DNA of 8,387 nt from an uncultured Prevotella sp. GTDB taxonomy: Bacteria > Bacteroidota > Bacteroidia > Bacteroidales > Bacteroidaceae. This document shows, piece by piece, positions 1-6,103 of the stretch. The notes beneath the pieces are model-generated. The model saw only the letters and a list, made by a program, of their open reading frames with translations, made no database searches and was not told the origin of the DNA. Within the stretch, counting starts at the first letter, position 1, and every line of letters starts with the position of its first letter. The position numbers and the translations under genes are program-made. Location: NCBI GenBank assembly GCA_934230685.1, contig CAKQFF010000080.1, positions 1 to 8,387 on the forward strand. The letters are read 5' to 3'.

Positions 1-20
1 TGAATTCTGCAAGGATACCA

Positions 21-56
21 CCGCCCTAACTATCTTTTTTTACATAATTAGGGCGG
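21..56. repeat. 9-bp perfect inverted repeat (hairpin)
   Basis: CCGCCCTAA at 21-29 is exactly complementary to TTAGGGCGG at 48-56, with an 18-nt loop containing a run of seven T. The stem is GC-rich in an AT-rich context. There is no T tract directly after it on either strand, so it is not a textbook intrinsic terminator. It may still terminate an upstream gene, or act as a leader hairpin for a minus-strand gene to the left. Confidence 0.5.
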
Positions 57-221
57 ACTTATAAGCGATATCACCATATAATCATATGATGTTTTTTTTG
101 CTTCATTTTCATATACTTGCAGATAAGCCTTTCCTGGAGTCGCTTTGATTTTATTGTATTTTCGCTCTCCAGACAGTTGGGGAGCAACCTTCTTTCTCTT
201 TGAATATACGTAATACGCTTG

Positions 222-229
222 CAAAAGTA
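222..229 (-). promoter_or_regulatory. Minus-strand -7 promoter element
   Basis: Read on the minus strand the bases are TACTTTTG, an exact match to the Bacteroidota -7 consensus TAnnTTTG. A matching -33 TTTG at 19-21 bp is not visible. If active it would start a transcript near 215 running leftwards out of the window, divergent from the acyltransferase promoter. Confidence 0.35.
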
Positions 230-324
230 CGATAATAATTTCAGAAAAGGTAAAATATACTCAAAACGTTTACGAGATGTGCAAATATACCACCAAAAGA
301 TGTGAGTTTCTCGGATTTTATTTG

Positions 325-332
325 TATTTTTG
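325..332 (+). promoter_or_regulatory. -7 promoter element of the acyltransferase gene
   Basis: TATTTTTG matches TAnnTTTG exactly. The -33 region (about 300-305) has only a weak TGTG-like match. Transcription would start near 338-340, about 12-14 nt before the ATG at 352. This placement rules out the in-frame upstream ATG at 277, which would lie before the transcription start. Confidence 0.6.
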
Positions 333-351
333 CCATAATAAAAATATAAAA

Positions 352-1482
352 ATGACATTCACCGACTCCAAACCCCATTATGCCCTGCTCGACGGACTGC
401 GTGGCGTGGCAGCCTTGCTCGTTGTGTGGTATCACGTGTTTGAAGGTTTCCAGTTTGCTGGCAACAAGCCTGTTATTGATTTCATCAATCATGGCTATCT
501 GGCTGTTGACTTCTTTTTCATTCTCTCTGGCTTTGTCATAGGTTATGCCTACGACGACCGTTTGGGCAAGTCGCTTACGATGGGAGGTTTCTTCCGTCGT
601 CGCCTTATACGTCTTCATACAATGGTAGTGATGGGAGCGGTGATAGGTGCTGTCTCGTTCCTGCTTACAGGTATGGAGCGTTGGGATGGCTCTCATTCCA
701 CGTTGCTTCTCACCCTTACTGCCCTTCTGTGTTCATGTCTTATGATTCCTGCATTGCCGGGAATGCCCCGCGAGGTAAGGGGCAATGGCGAGATGTTTCC
801 GCTCAACGGTCCTTGTTGGTCGCTGTTCTTTGAGTATATAGGCAACATTCTCTATGCTCTTGTCATCCATCGTCTGTCCACGTGTGCCTTGTCGTGGCTC
901 TCTGCATTACTATGTTGCGCATTGACATGGTTTGCCGTAACCAATCAGTCGGGCTACGGCTCAATAGGAGTAGGTTGGACAATAGATGCCACGAATGTTA
1001 TTGGCGGAACATTGCGTATGCTGTGTCCCTTCACTTTAGGCGTACTCATGTCGCGAGTGTTCAAGCCTATAAAGAATGTGAAGGGAGCCTTCTGGACATG
1101 CGCCATTCTTTTGCTTGTGCTCTTCCATGTGCCATACATTGATGGTGGCGATCCGTTCAGCCTTAACGGCATATTCGAGGCGGTATGCATAATCTGCGTG
1201 TTCCCCGTTATTGTATGGCTTGCAGCATCCGGCAAGACAACCGACAACACCTCCCAACGCATCTGCCGTTTCCTTGGCGACATCTCCTTTCCTCTCTACA
1301 TCGTGCACTATCCCTTGATGTACGCCTTCTACATGTGGCTCATCAAGAACAAACTCTACACCTTAGCCGAGACATGGCCCTTGGCTCTTGCCACAGTAGC
1401 CAGCAGCGTCGGCATAGCCTGGCTGTGCCTTAAGCTCTACGATGAGCCGGTGAGGAAGTGGTTGAGGAAATCTGCAAAATAA
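352..1482 (+). CDS. Acyltransferase-3 family membrane O-acyltransferase (OafA/YrhL-like)
   Basis: This 376-residue polytopic inner-membrane protein belongs to the acyltransferase-3 family. Family members transfer acetyl or other short acyl groups onto surface sugars (O-antigen, capsule, peptidoglycan) or small molecules. Hallmarks are visible. Near the N-terminus LDGLRGVAALLVVWYH carries the RG...H signature, with the candidate catalytic His28. Next come DFFFILSGF at 53-61, an RRRLIRL loop, a WSLFFE motif at 156-161, and FPLYIVHYP around His319. About ten hydrophobic segments and a short basic tail follow. An in-frame ATG exists at 277, but a perfect -7 element at 325-332 and the family N-terminus favour 352. 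The gene stands alone and converges on the HEPN/MNT pair, its stop only 26 nt from the HepT stop. No glycosyltransferase neighbours indicate the acceptor, so the substrate is unknown. Confidence 0.9.
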   Translation: MTFTDSKPHYALLDGLRGVAALLVVWYHVFEGFQFAGNKPVIDFINHGYLAVDFFFILSGFVIGYAYDDRLGKSLTMGGFFRRRLIRLHTMVVMGAVIGAVSFLLTGMERWDGSHSTLLLTLTALLCSCLMIPALPGMPREVRGNGEMFPLNGPCWSLFFEYIGNILYALVIHRLSTCALSWLSALLCCALTWFAVTNQSGYGSIGVGWTIDATNVIGGTLRMLCPFTLGVLMSRVFKPIKNVKGAFWTCAILLLVLFHVPYIDGGDPFSLNGIFEAVCIICVFPVIVWLAASGKTTDNTSQRICRFLGDISFPLYIVHYPLMYAFYMWLIKNKLYTLAETWPLALATVASSVGIAWLCLKLYDEPVRKWLRKSAK

Positions 1483-1508
1483 ATATTAAGGGATTTAACA
1501 GTGTCTTA

Positions 1509-1865
1509 TTATTCTTCTTCTTGGTATTCCAATAAAAGGATGTCAATAATTGGTTTTAGTTCAGGTATATCACATTCTATAGTATCCCATAGACTTAATG
1601 GGTCTATTGTGTAGTAGCCATGAACTAAAACATGGCGCATACCTTCTATTTGCCTCCAGTTTACTTCTGGATGCATAGCTCTATATTCTTTTGTAAGCAT
1701 ATAAACAGCTTCTCCTATAATTTCTACGAGTTTCACAAACCCATAGAATATTACAGGATTCTTTTCTAGGTCTTCATACTTATATTGATTTTTATAAGTG
1801 AGCAATTGATTAATCGCCGATTGTATATGCTCTAATCTTCCTTTATCCTTAACTCTTTCTCTCAT
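1509..1865 (-). CDS. hepT: HepT-like HEPN ribonuclease toxin (DUF86 family)
   Basis: This 118-residue, probably all-helical protein carries the HEPN signature RX4HXY: Arg77, His82 and Tyr84, followed by Tyr85. In characterised HepT toxins Arg and His form the RNase active site at a dimer interface, and the Tyr is the residue the partner MntA AMPylates to silence the toxin. Length is typical of the family. Its ATG at 1865 lies inside the end of the MNT gene, a 17-nt overlap in a different frame, which implies translational coupling and stoichiometric production. The key residues are all present, so the toxin is predicted active. The gene is visibly AT-richer than the flanking acyltransferase and helicase genes, which fits horizontal acquisition. 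RNA target and trigger cannot be read from the sequence. Confidence 0.88.
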   Translation of the reverse strand: MRERVKDKGRLEHIQSAINQLLTYKNQYKYEDLEKNPVIFYGFVKLVEIIGEAVYMLTKEYRAMHPEVNWRQIEGMRHVLVHGYYTIDPLSLWDTIECDIPELKPIIDILLLEYQEEE

Positions 1866-2160
1866 AAATCAAGAATTTGTCTTTTTGCGCTGTTTTTTCT
1901 GCAAATGGCAGTAATCGTCCATTTTCAACAATATCGACACTACGATTGAGAATATCTTCAAGACCTATTATCATGCCAGATATTGTCATAAGAGTTATTC
2001 TTGAATTTTCTCTGTCATATTCCACAAGAATGTCAATATCGCTGTCTGATGTTTCCTCGCCTCGTGAGCATGATCCAAAAAGCCATGCCTTCTTAACTGG
2101 TTGCTCAATGAAGAACTGCTGGATCTTTGGAATCATTCCCTTAACATTATTGCTAATCAT
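1849..2160 (-). CDS. mntA: MntA-like minimal nucleotidyltransferase antitoxin
   Basis: This 103-residue protein is a minimal nucleotidyltransferase of the DNA polymerase beta-like fold. The active-site motif GSX10DXD is exact: Gly29-Ser30, then Asp41 and Asp43 in the stretch SDSDIDILVE. Asp76 in SVDIVE is a candidate third metal ligand. In known HEPN/MNT systems MntA transfers AMP from ATP to a tyrosine of HepT and so neutralises the toxin. It is the first gene of the two-gene minus-strand operon and overlaps hepT by 17 nt. A longer reading from ATG 2208 is possible, but a perfect promoter -7 element sits at 2186-2193, inside that extension, so the start at 2160 is chosen. It leaves a leader of about 20 nt and matches the usual family length. 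Confidence 0.88.
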   Translation of the reverse strand: MISNNVKGMIPKIQQFFIEQPVKKAWLFGSCSRGEETSDSDIDILVEYDRENSRITLMTISGMIIGLEDILNRSVDIVENGRLLPFAEKTAQKDKFLIYERKS

Positions 2161-2185
2161 AACTTTAATAATATTTAGTTCAATG

Positions 2186-2216
2186 CAAATATAAATATTA
2201 GTTTTCATACTTCAAA
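2186..2216 (-). promoter_or_regulatory. Promoter of the mntA-hepT operon
   Basis: On the minus strand TTTG (2216-2213) is followed after exactly 19 bp by TATATTTG (2193-2186). Both elements match the Bacteroidota consensus TTTG-N19-21-TAnnTTTG perfectly. The predicted start of transcription is near 2180, about 20 nt before the mntA ATG at 2160. This fixes the mntA start. Confidence 0.75.
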
Positions 2217-2269
2217 ATTTATATGATTAATTTACAGATTATTAATTCAATATTTCGTTTTTGTAGTTC

Positions 2270-2285
2270 CAAATTCAAGAATTTG
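2270..2285. promoter_or_regulatory. Palindrome CAAATTC-AA-GAATTTG, possible operator
   Basis: A perfect 7-bp inverted repeat with a 2-bp spacer lies between the divergent mntA and helicase promoters, about 55 bp upstream of the mntA -33 element and about 45 bp upstream of the helicase -7. Size and spacing suit a dimeric DNA-binding protein. No such regulator is encoded in the window, and the palindrome is AT-rich, so chance cannot be excluded. Confidence 0.3.
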
Positions 2286-2299
2286 AAATGATAAGAAGT

Positions 2300-2314
2300 G
2301 AAAGCCACGCTTTC
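2300..2314. promoter_or_regulatory. Palindrome GAAAGC-CAC-GCTTTC over the helicase -33 region
   Basis: A perfect 6-bp inverted repeat with a 3-bp centre covers the place where a -33 element for the helicase promoter (-7 at 2329-2336) would be expected, and no TTTG is present there. A regulator bound here would compete with or recruit RNA polymerase. The regulator is unknown. Confidence 0.35.
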
Positions 2315-2328
2315 TTGTGAATTTTTTA

Positions 2329-2336
2329 TAACTTTG
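2329..2336 (+). promoter_or_regulatory. -7 promoter element of the helicase gene
   Basis: TAACTTTG matches TAnnTTTG exactly and is followed by CAG. Transcription would begin near 2343, giving a leader of about 38 nt to the ATG at 2381. No -33 TTTG is visible at the right spacing; a palindrome occupies that position. Confidence 0.6.
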
Positions 2337-2380
2337 CAGATAATGACAAGAAAACACGTCAGGTAAAGATAAGAAAACAA

Positions 2381-4549
2381 ATGACAACATCACCAACAAT
2401 ACTCAACACCAAACAGCAGATTGCAGTGGAGACAACCGAGGGACGCGTGAAGGTTGTGGCGGGAGCAGGCTCGGGCAAGACGCTTGTGCTTGTGCATCGC
2501 TATGCCTTTCTCGTGAATGAGCTAGGCATCGACCCCAACAACATCCTCTGTATGACGTTCACCAATAAGGCGGCGAGCGAGATGAAGACGCGTATAGGAC
2601 GTTTGACCGACTCTGCCAACGTGAACGATTTTGTGTGTACCATTCATGGTTTCTGCGTGAAGTTCTTGCGCAATGAGATATTCCGCATAGGCTTTCCCAA
2701 GGGATTCTCGGTGATTGACGAGACTGATGCCACTGTGCTTGCCAAGCAGGTGATGGAGGAGTATCAGCTCGACCGCACTAAGATGACTGCCAAGCAGTTC
2801 TTGGCTAATGTGGCAAGCGTGAAGGAGCATAAGGAATATGTGGGAGAGCTGATGGTGCCGCAGTTGCTTGGCGGAGACAATAGCATGAAGCAGTTGGCAG
2901 CGGGCGATATGAAGATGGCGGCAAATGGCTATGAACAACCCTTCCTGGCTTTTATCAACCGACAGCTTAAGTCGTTTGCCCTCGACTTTTCCGACTTAAT
3001 CAATTTCACCTTATATATATTAAAGCATTATGACGAGGCACGCACCACGTGGCAAGACCGTCTTAACTATATTATGGTGGATGAGGCTCAGGACTGCAAC
3101 GACCGCGACTGGACTATCGTCGATATTCTCTCGCGCAAATACAACAACCTATTCATCGTGGGCGACCCCGACCAATGTATCTACGAATGGCGCGGAGCAC
3201 GCCCTAAGGCTTTTGTCGACTTCTATGCCGACAGCGAGATTATCCTTAACGAGAACTATCGCTCCACGCCAAACATTCTGGATGTTGCCAACTCAATTAT
3301 CTCGCACAACCGTGTGCGCATAAAGAAGGACCTCTTCACAGAGCATGACGACGGACGCATTGTGCTGCATTATCATGGCAAGTCGGATGAGGATGAGGCT
3401 GAATGGATTGCACGCCAGATAAGCAATATGATTAAGGAGGGAGCGCAACCGGATGAATTTGCCATTCTCTATCGTGCCGCCTATCTGTCGAGACCTATAG
3501 AGCAGGCTCTTATGCGCGAGAAGATTAAATACACAATGTGGGGCGGCACCCGCTTCTTCGAGCGCAAGGAGATTAAGGATGCCATAGCCTACTTGAAGTT
3601 GCTTGTCACTGGCGACGACCTCTCCTTCTTACGCATCATCAACTATCCATCGCGCAAGTTTGGCAAGGCCTCATTGCAGAAGCTCCAGACTATTGCCGAC
3701 GAGCATAACCAGTCGCTGCTTACTGCCTTGCGGATGAATATCACGACCAAGGACTTCAACAAGGCTCCATTGCGTGATTTCCTGCATCTGCTTGATGATG
3801 CCGACCTCTTCCGCCTGACGCATTCCATATCCGACCTCTTTGACTATATGCTCAACAACAGCGGACTTATTGATGAACTGCGTGCTGACGAGGACGAGGA
3901 GCGACTGGAGAATGTCATGGAACTTGCCTCGGCTATTGAGTTTTATGAAACGGAACACAAGGATGATGAGGACCTTTCGCTTGAGAAATATCTTCAGGAC
4001 ATCGCCCTATACACCAATGCCGACTACCGTAAGGATGGGGCTGCTGTGAAGCTGATGACCGTTCATCAGTCGAAAGGATTGGAGTTTCCCTACGTGTTTG
4101 TGGGTGGATTGACCGAGGGTATATTCCCTAATCACCGTGCCATACGCGAGCGTCGCAAGACAGCCGAGGAGGAGGAACGCCGACTGATGTATGTGGCTGT
4201 GACGAGAGCCGAGCGAGCATTGTTTCTCACCGAGTCGGAAGGTTTCTGCAATGCTATCAAGGGAGCCAAGTATCCTTCGCGCTTCCTCACGGAGATAGGC
4301 GACGGACTTGTGGAGGTGGAGGGCGACATGGATCCAATGTTGCTTGAGCTTACCAAGGATATGGTGAGGCGACTCTCCGACGAGACAGAGCCTAAACCTG
4401 CTGCAGGCTTTGCCGTAGGCGATAGGGTGATGCACCGTGTGTTTGGTGTTGGCACTATTGTTGAAGCATTCCCCGAAAGGGATGCGTATAAAGTGGAGTT
4501 TGAGAAGGGCGAGCGCAATCTTGTGGGGCGTGTGCTGTGTCCTTGCTGA
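2381..4549 (+). CDS. UvrD/Rep/PcrA-family ATP-dependent 3'-5' DNA helicase
   Basis: This 722-residue superfamily 1A helicase translocates 3' to 5' on single-stranded DNA using ATP and acts in repair or at blocked replication forks. All core motifs are present in order: Walker A AGAGSGKT at 27-34, motif Ia MTFTNKAASEM, motif Ic TIHGFC, Walker B DEAQD at 234-238, motif III GDPDQCIYEWRGA, motif IV NENYRS, motif V VHQSKGLE at 561-568, and motif VI VAVTRAE with the arginine finger Arg609. The last 45 or so residues (GDRVMHRVFGVGTI and following) match the Tudor-like C-terminal domain of PcrA/UvrD, which contacts RNA polymerase in characterised members. Length is normal and the frame intact. I give no symbol because uvrD, pcrA and rep cannot be separated safely by eye. 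It is transcribed alone, divergently from the HEPN/MNT operon. Confidence 0.93.
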   Translation: MTTSPTILNTKQQIAVETTEGRVKVVAGAGSGKTLVLVHRYAFLVNELGIDPNNILCMTFTNKAASEMKTRIGRLTDSANVNDFVCTIHGFCVKFLRNEIFRIGFPKGFSVIDETDATVLAKQVMEEYQLDRTKMTAKQFLANVASVKEHKEYVGELMVPQLLGGDNSMKQLAAGDMKMAANGYEQPFLAFINRQLKSFALDFSDLINFTLYILKHYDEARTTWQDRLNYIMVDEAQDCNDRDWTIVDILSRKYNNLFIVGDPDQCIYEWRGARPKAFVDFYADSEIILNENYRSTPNILDVANSIISHNRVRIKKDLFTEHDDGRIVLHYHGKSDEDEAEWIARQISNMIKEGAQPDEFAILYRAAYLSRPIEQALMREKIKYTMWGGTRFFERKEIKDAIAYLKLLVTGDDLSFLRIINYPSRKFGKASLQKLQTIADEHNQSLLTALRMNITTKDFNKAPLRDFLHLLDDADLFRLTHSISDLFDYMLNNSGLIDELRADEDEERLENVMELASAIEFYETEHKDDEDLSLEKYLQDIALYTNADYRKDGAAVKLMTVHQSKGLEFPYVFVGGLTEGIFPNHRAIRERRKTAEEEERRLMYVAVTRAERALFLTESEGFCNAIKGAKYPSRFLTEIGDGLVEVEGDMDPMLLELTKDMVRRLSDETEPKPAAGFAVGDRVMHRVFGVGTIVEAFPERDAYKVEFEKGERNLVGRVLCPC

Positions 4550-4935
4550 TGCAAAGTTACTGACTATGCAATGGCGTATGTCCGTCTTGGTAGCAAAAGG
4601 TTCTTGATAAGTAGCTATAAGTCGCAATAATCCCAATAAGGCCAATAGATGCTTATAGAAAACTTCTCGATAGTTTCTCGTTAGGTCTTCGATAGCTCTT
4701 CGTTAGGTTCTCGATAACCCTTCGATCATTCTCCGTTCATCTTCCGTTCAGTCTTCGATTGTTCTTCGATAGATAAACGGAGGATAAACGGAGGATGAAC
4801 GGAGGAATAACGGAGGATGAACGGAGAACGATCGAAGAGCAATCGAAGAACGATCGAAGACTTATCGAGAAGCTATCGAGAAAATGAAGTATAGAATTTA
4901 GTTTTTTTATTACATGAAATTTAATAATTATTCTT
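4550..4935. other. 386-bp gene-free spacer between helicase and symporter
   Basis: No ORF with recognisable content lies here. From left to right it holds a 7-bp inverted repeat (CTATAAG 4615-4621 and CTTATAG 4652-4658) enclosing three CAATA repeats spaced 9 nt apart (4625, 4634, 4643). It continues with the 11-nt inverted unit array at 4664-4882, a run of seven T at 4902-4908, and the AT-rich leader of the symporter. No exact TAnnTTTG promoter for the symporter is visible; TAGTTTTT at 4899-4906 is one base off. Confidence 0.7.
4664..4882. repeat. Inverted array of twenty 11-nt units, dyad at 4773
   Basis: CG cores lie at 4668, 4679, 4690, 4701, 4712, 4723, 4734, 4745, 4756 and 4767, then at 4778, 4789, 4800, 4811, 4822, 4833, 4844, 4855, 4866 and 4877: twenty units with not one step off 11 nt. 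The first ten read YYYYCGWTNRN on the plus strand; the second ten read the same on the minus strand. YYYYCGWT holds in all twenty, while the remaining positions vary (CGATAG, CGTTAGG, CCGTTCAT and CGATCGT types). Mirror pairing about 4773 gives 79 identities of 109 positions, plus 12 changes that would be G-U pairs in plus-strand RNA. It is not coding, since 11 is not a multiple of 3. It is not a CRISPR (no spacers), an IS end or a normal terminator. I do not recognise it; a long double-stranded RNA stem is the leading idea. Confidence 0.9.
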
Positions 4936-6099
4936 ATGAAGAAAATCAAAATTGGTCTACTGCCTAAAATCATTGTTGCCATAATTCTTGGCATCGGTCT
5001 TGGCATTGTTTCTCCCGACATGCCTGTGCGAGTGTTTGTCACGTTCAACGCTCTATTTAGTGAGTTTCTTGGGTTCTTGATTCCGCTAATCATTGTTGGT
5101 CTTGTTACTCCTGCCATTGCCGACATTGGCAAGGGAGCGGGAAAGATGCTTCTCGTCACGGCGTTGCTGGCTTATGGAGCGACAATCTTCTCTGGCTTCA
5201 TGTCGTATGGAGTGGGGCAGACCATATTCCCGTCGCTAATCTCTGATAATCTGAAGATCGCGCAAATCAGTCAAGCTGAGGGTATTAAGCCGTATTTCAC
5301 GGTTGCCATACCAGCCCCGCTTAATGTGATGACTTCGCTTGTCATGGCGTTCACGTTAGGATTGGGTATTGCCCATCTTGGCACCCAGTCGCTCAAGAGC
5401 ATGTTCTCCGAATTTCGCGACATCATCACCAAGACCATTCAGGTGGTGGTGCTCCCATTGTTGCCTATTTATATCTTCGGCATATTCTTCAATATGACCC
5501 ATTCGGGTGAGGTGTTTAAGGTGTTGAGCGTGTTTGTTAAGATTATCGGTGTGATATTCATCATGCATATCTTCCTGCTTATCTTCCAGTATGTTGTGGC
5601 TTCGCTTTTTGTGCGTAGAAATCCCTTCAGAATGCTTGCCAATATGATGCCGGCTTATTTCACTGCTCTTGGCACACAGTCGTCGGCTGCCACCATTCCC
5701 GTAACAATGCGTCAGACCATACTCAATGGAGTTAACAAGGACATTGCAGGATTTGTCATACCTCTTTGTGCCACAATCCATCTGTCGGGCAGTACGATGA
5801 AGATTGTGTCGTGCTCTCTTGCCCTGATGATGATGCAGAACATTCCTTATGATTTCCAGATGATGTCAGGATTCATTCTTATGCTCGGCATAACAATGGT
5901 TGCCGCGCCTGGTGTGCCAGGTGGAGCAATCATGGCAGCACTTGGCATTCTTGCCTCAATGCTCGGCTTCGACCAGCAGTCGTTGGCTCTGATGATAGCC
6001 CTGTATATCGCTATGGATAGTTTTGGCACGGCATGTAATGTCACGGGCGATGGAGCCTTGGCGTTAATCATTGACAAATGCTTTGGAAAGAAAAATTAA
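4936..6099 (+). CDS. Dicarboxylate/amino acid:cation symporter (DAACS family)
   Basis: This 387-residue inner-membrane secondary transporter belongs to the GltP/DctA/SstT superfamily, which imports amino acids or dicarboxylates with Na+ or H+. Visible landmarks are the HP1 serine-rich tip SSAATIP at 249-255, the unwound TM7 segment LSGSTM at 283-288 (replacing the common NMDGT), the HP2 tip APGVPGGA at 324-331, and the TM8 signature MDSFGTACNVTGD with Asp361, Thr365, Asn368 and Asp372. The arginine that binds the substrate side-chain carboxylate in GltPh (Arg397) aligns with Gly364. This argues against aspartate, glutamate or C4-dicarboxylates and for a neutral or different substrate. The start follows the hydrophobic N-terminus MKKIKIGLL; no Shine-Dalgarno is seen, as usual here. 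It lies 53 nt after the 11-nt unit array and converges on the GH123 gene. Confidence 0.9.
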   Translation: MKKIKIGLLPKIIVAIILGIGLGIVSPDMPVRVFVTFNALFSEFLGFLIPLIIVGLVTPAIADIGKGAGKMLLVTALLAYGATIFSGFMSYGVGQTIFPSLISDNLKIAQISQAEGIKPYFTVAIPAPLNVMTSLVMAFTLGLGIAHLGTQSLKSMFSEFRDIITKTIQVVVLPLLPIYIFGIFFNMTHSGEVFKVLSVFVKIIGVIFIMHIFLLIFQYVVASLFVRRNPFRMLANMMPAYFTALGTQSSAATIPVTMRQTILNGVNKDIAGFVIPLCATIHLSGSTMKIVSCSLALMMMQNIPYDFQMMSGFILMLGITMVAAPGVPGGAIMAALGILASMLGFDQQSLALMIALYIAMDSFGTACNVTGDGALALIIDKCFGKKN

Positions 6100-6103
6100 C
6101 TAT

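Larger units (their letters stand above)
1..276. other. Left-edge intergenic region, no convincing gene
   Basis: No recognisable gene lies here. Frame 2 of the plus strand stays open from the window edge to a stop at 61-63, so the tail of an upstream plus-strand gene is possible, but the 20 visible residues match nothing I know. The minus strand carries a promoter-like element at 222-229. Below it are several short inverted repeats (134-139 with 167-172; 75-79 with 84-88; 21-29 with 48-56) and a 13-codon ORF at 112-71. The region could be the structured leader of a minus-strand gene beyond the left edge, or the 3' end of a plus-strand one; the window cannot decide. Confidence 0.5.

Noticed and set aside
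21..56. T-box-like antiterminator on the minus strand (AGGGCGGTGGTATCC)
   Set aside because: Only loosely resembles the T-box core AGGGTGGnACCGCG, and no specifier stem can be supported.
277..351. 25-residue N-terminal extension of the acyltransferase from ATG 277
   Set aside because: The perfect -7 element at 325-332 lies inside it, and the family N-terminus begins after 352.
71..358. 95-codon minus-strand reading frame across the acyltransferase promoter
   Set aside because: Low-complexity, AT-driven sequence without recognisable domain; it spans both promoter elements. Only its last 13 codons lie downstream of the minus-strand -7 element.
1483..1508. Terminator between the acyltransferase and hepT
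   Set aside because: Only a 4-bp TTAA/TTAA stem is visible; too weak to call.
2161..2208. 16-residue N-terminal extension of MntA from ATG 2208
   Set aside because: The start would lie upstream of the predicted transcription start; the promoter -7 element is inside the extension.
4552..4559. Minus-strand TAACTTTG at the helicase stop codon
   Set aside because: Exact -7 match but no -33 at proper spacing, and it would only drive antisense into the helicase gene.
4007..4645. 212-codon minus-strand frame over the helicase 3' end
   Set aside because: Antisense shadow of the conserved helicase motifs; no domain or plausible composition.
4664..4882. CRISPR array
   Set aside because: Units are 11 nt, back to back, inverted at the centre and without spacers; no cas gene is nearby.
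4737..5159. 140-codon minus-strand frame crossing the array and the symporter start
   Set aside because: Its translation comes from the antisense of conserved symporter codons and from repeat units; the 11-nt period does not keep a frame.
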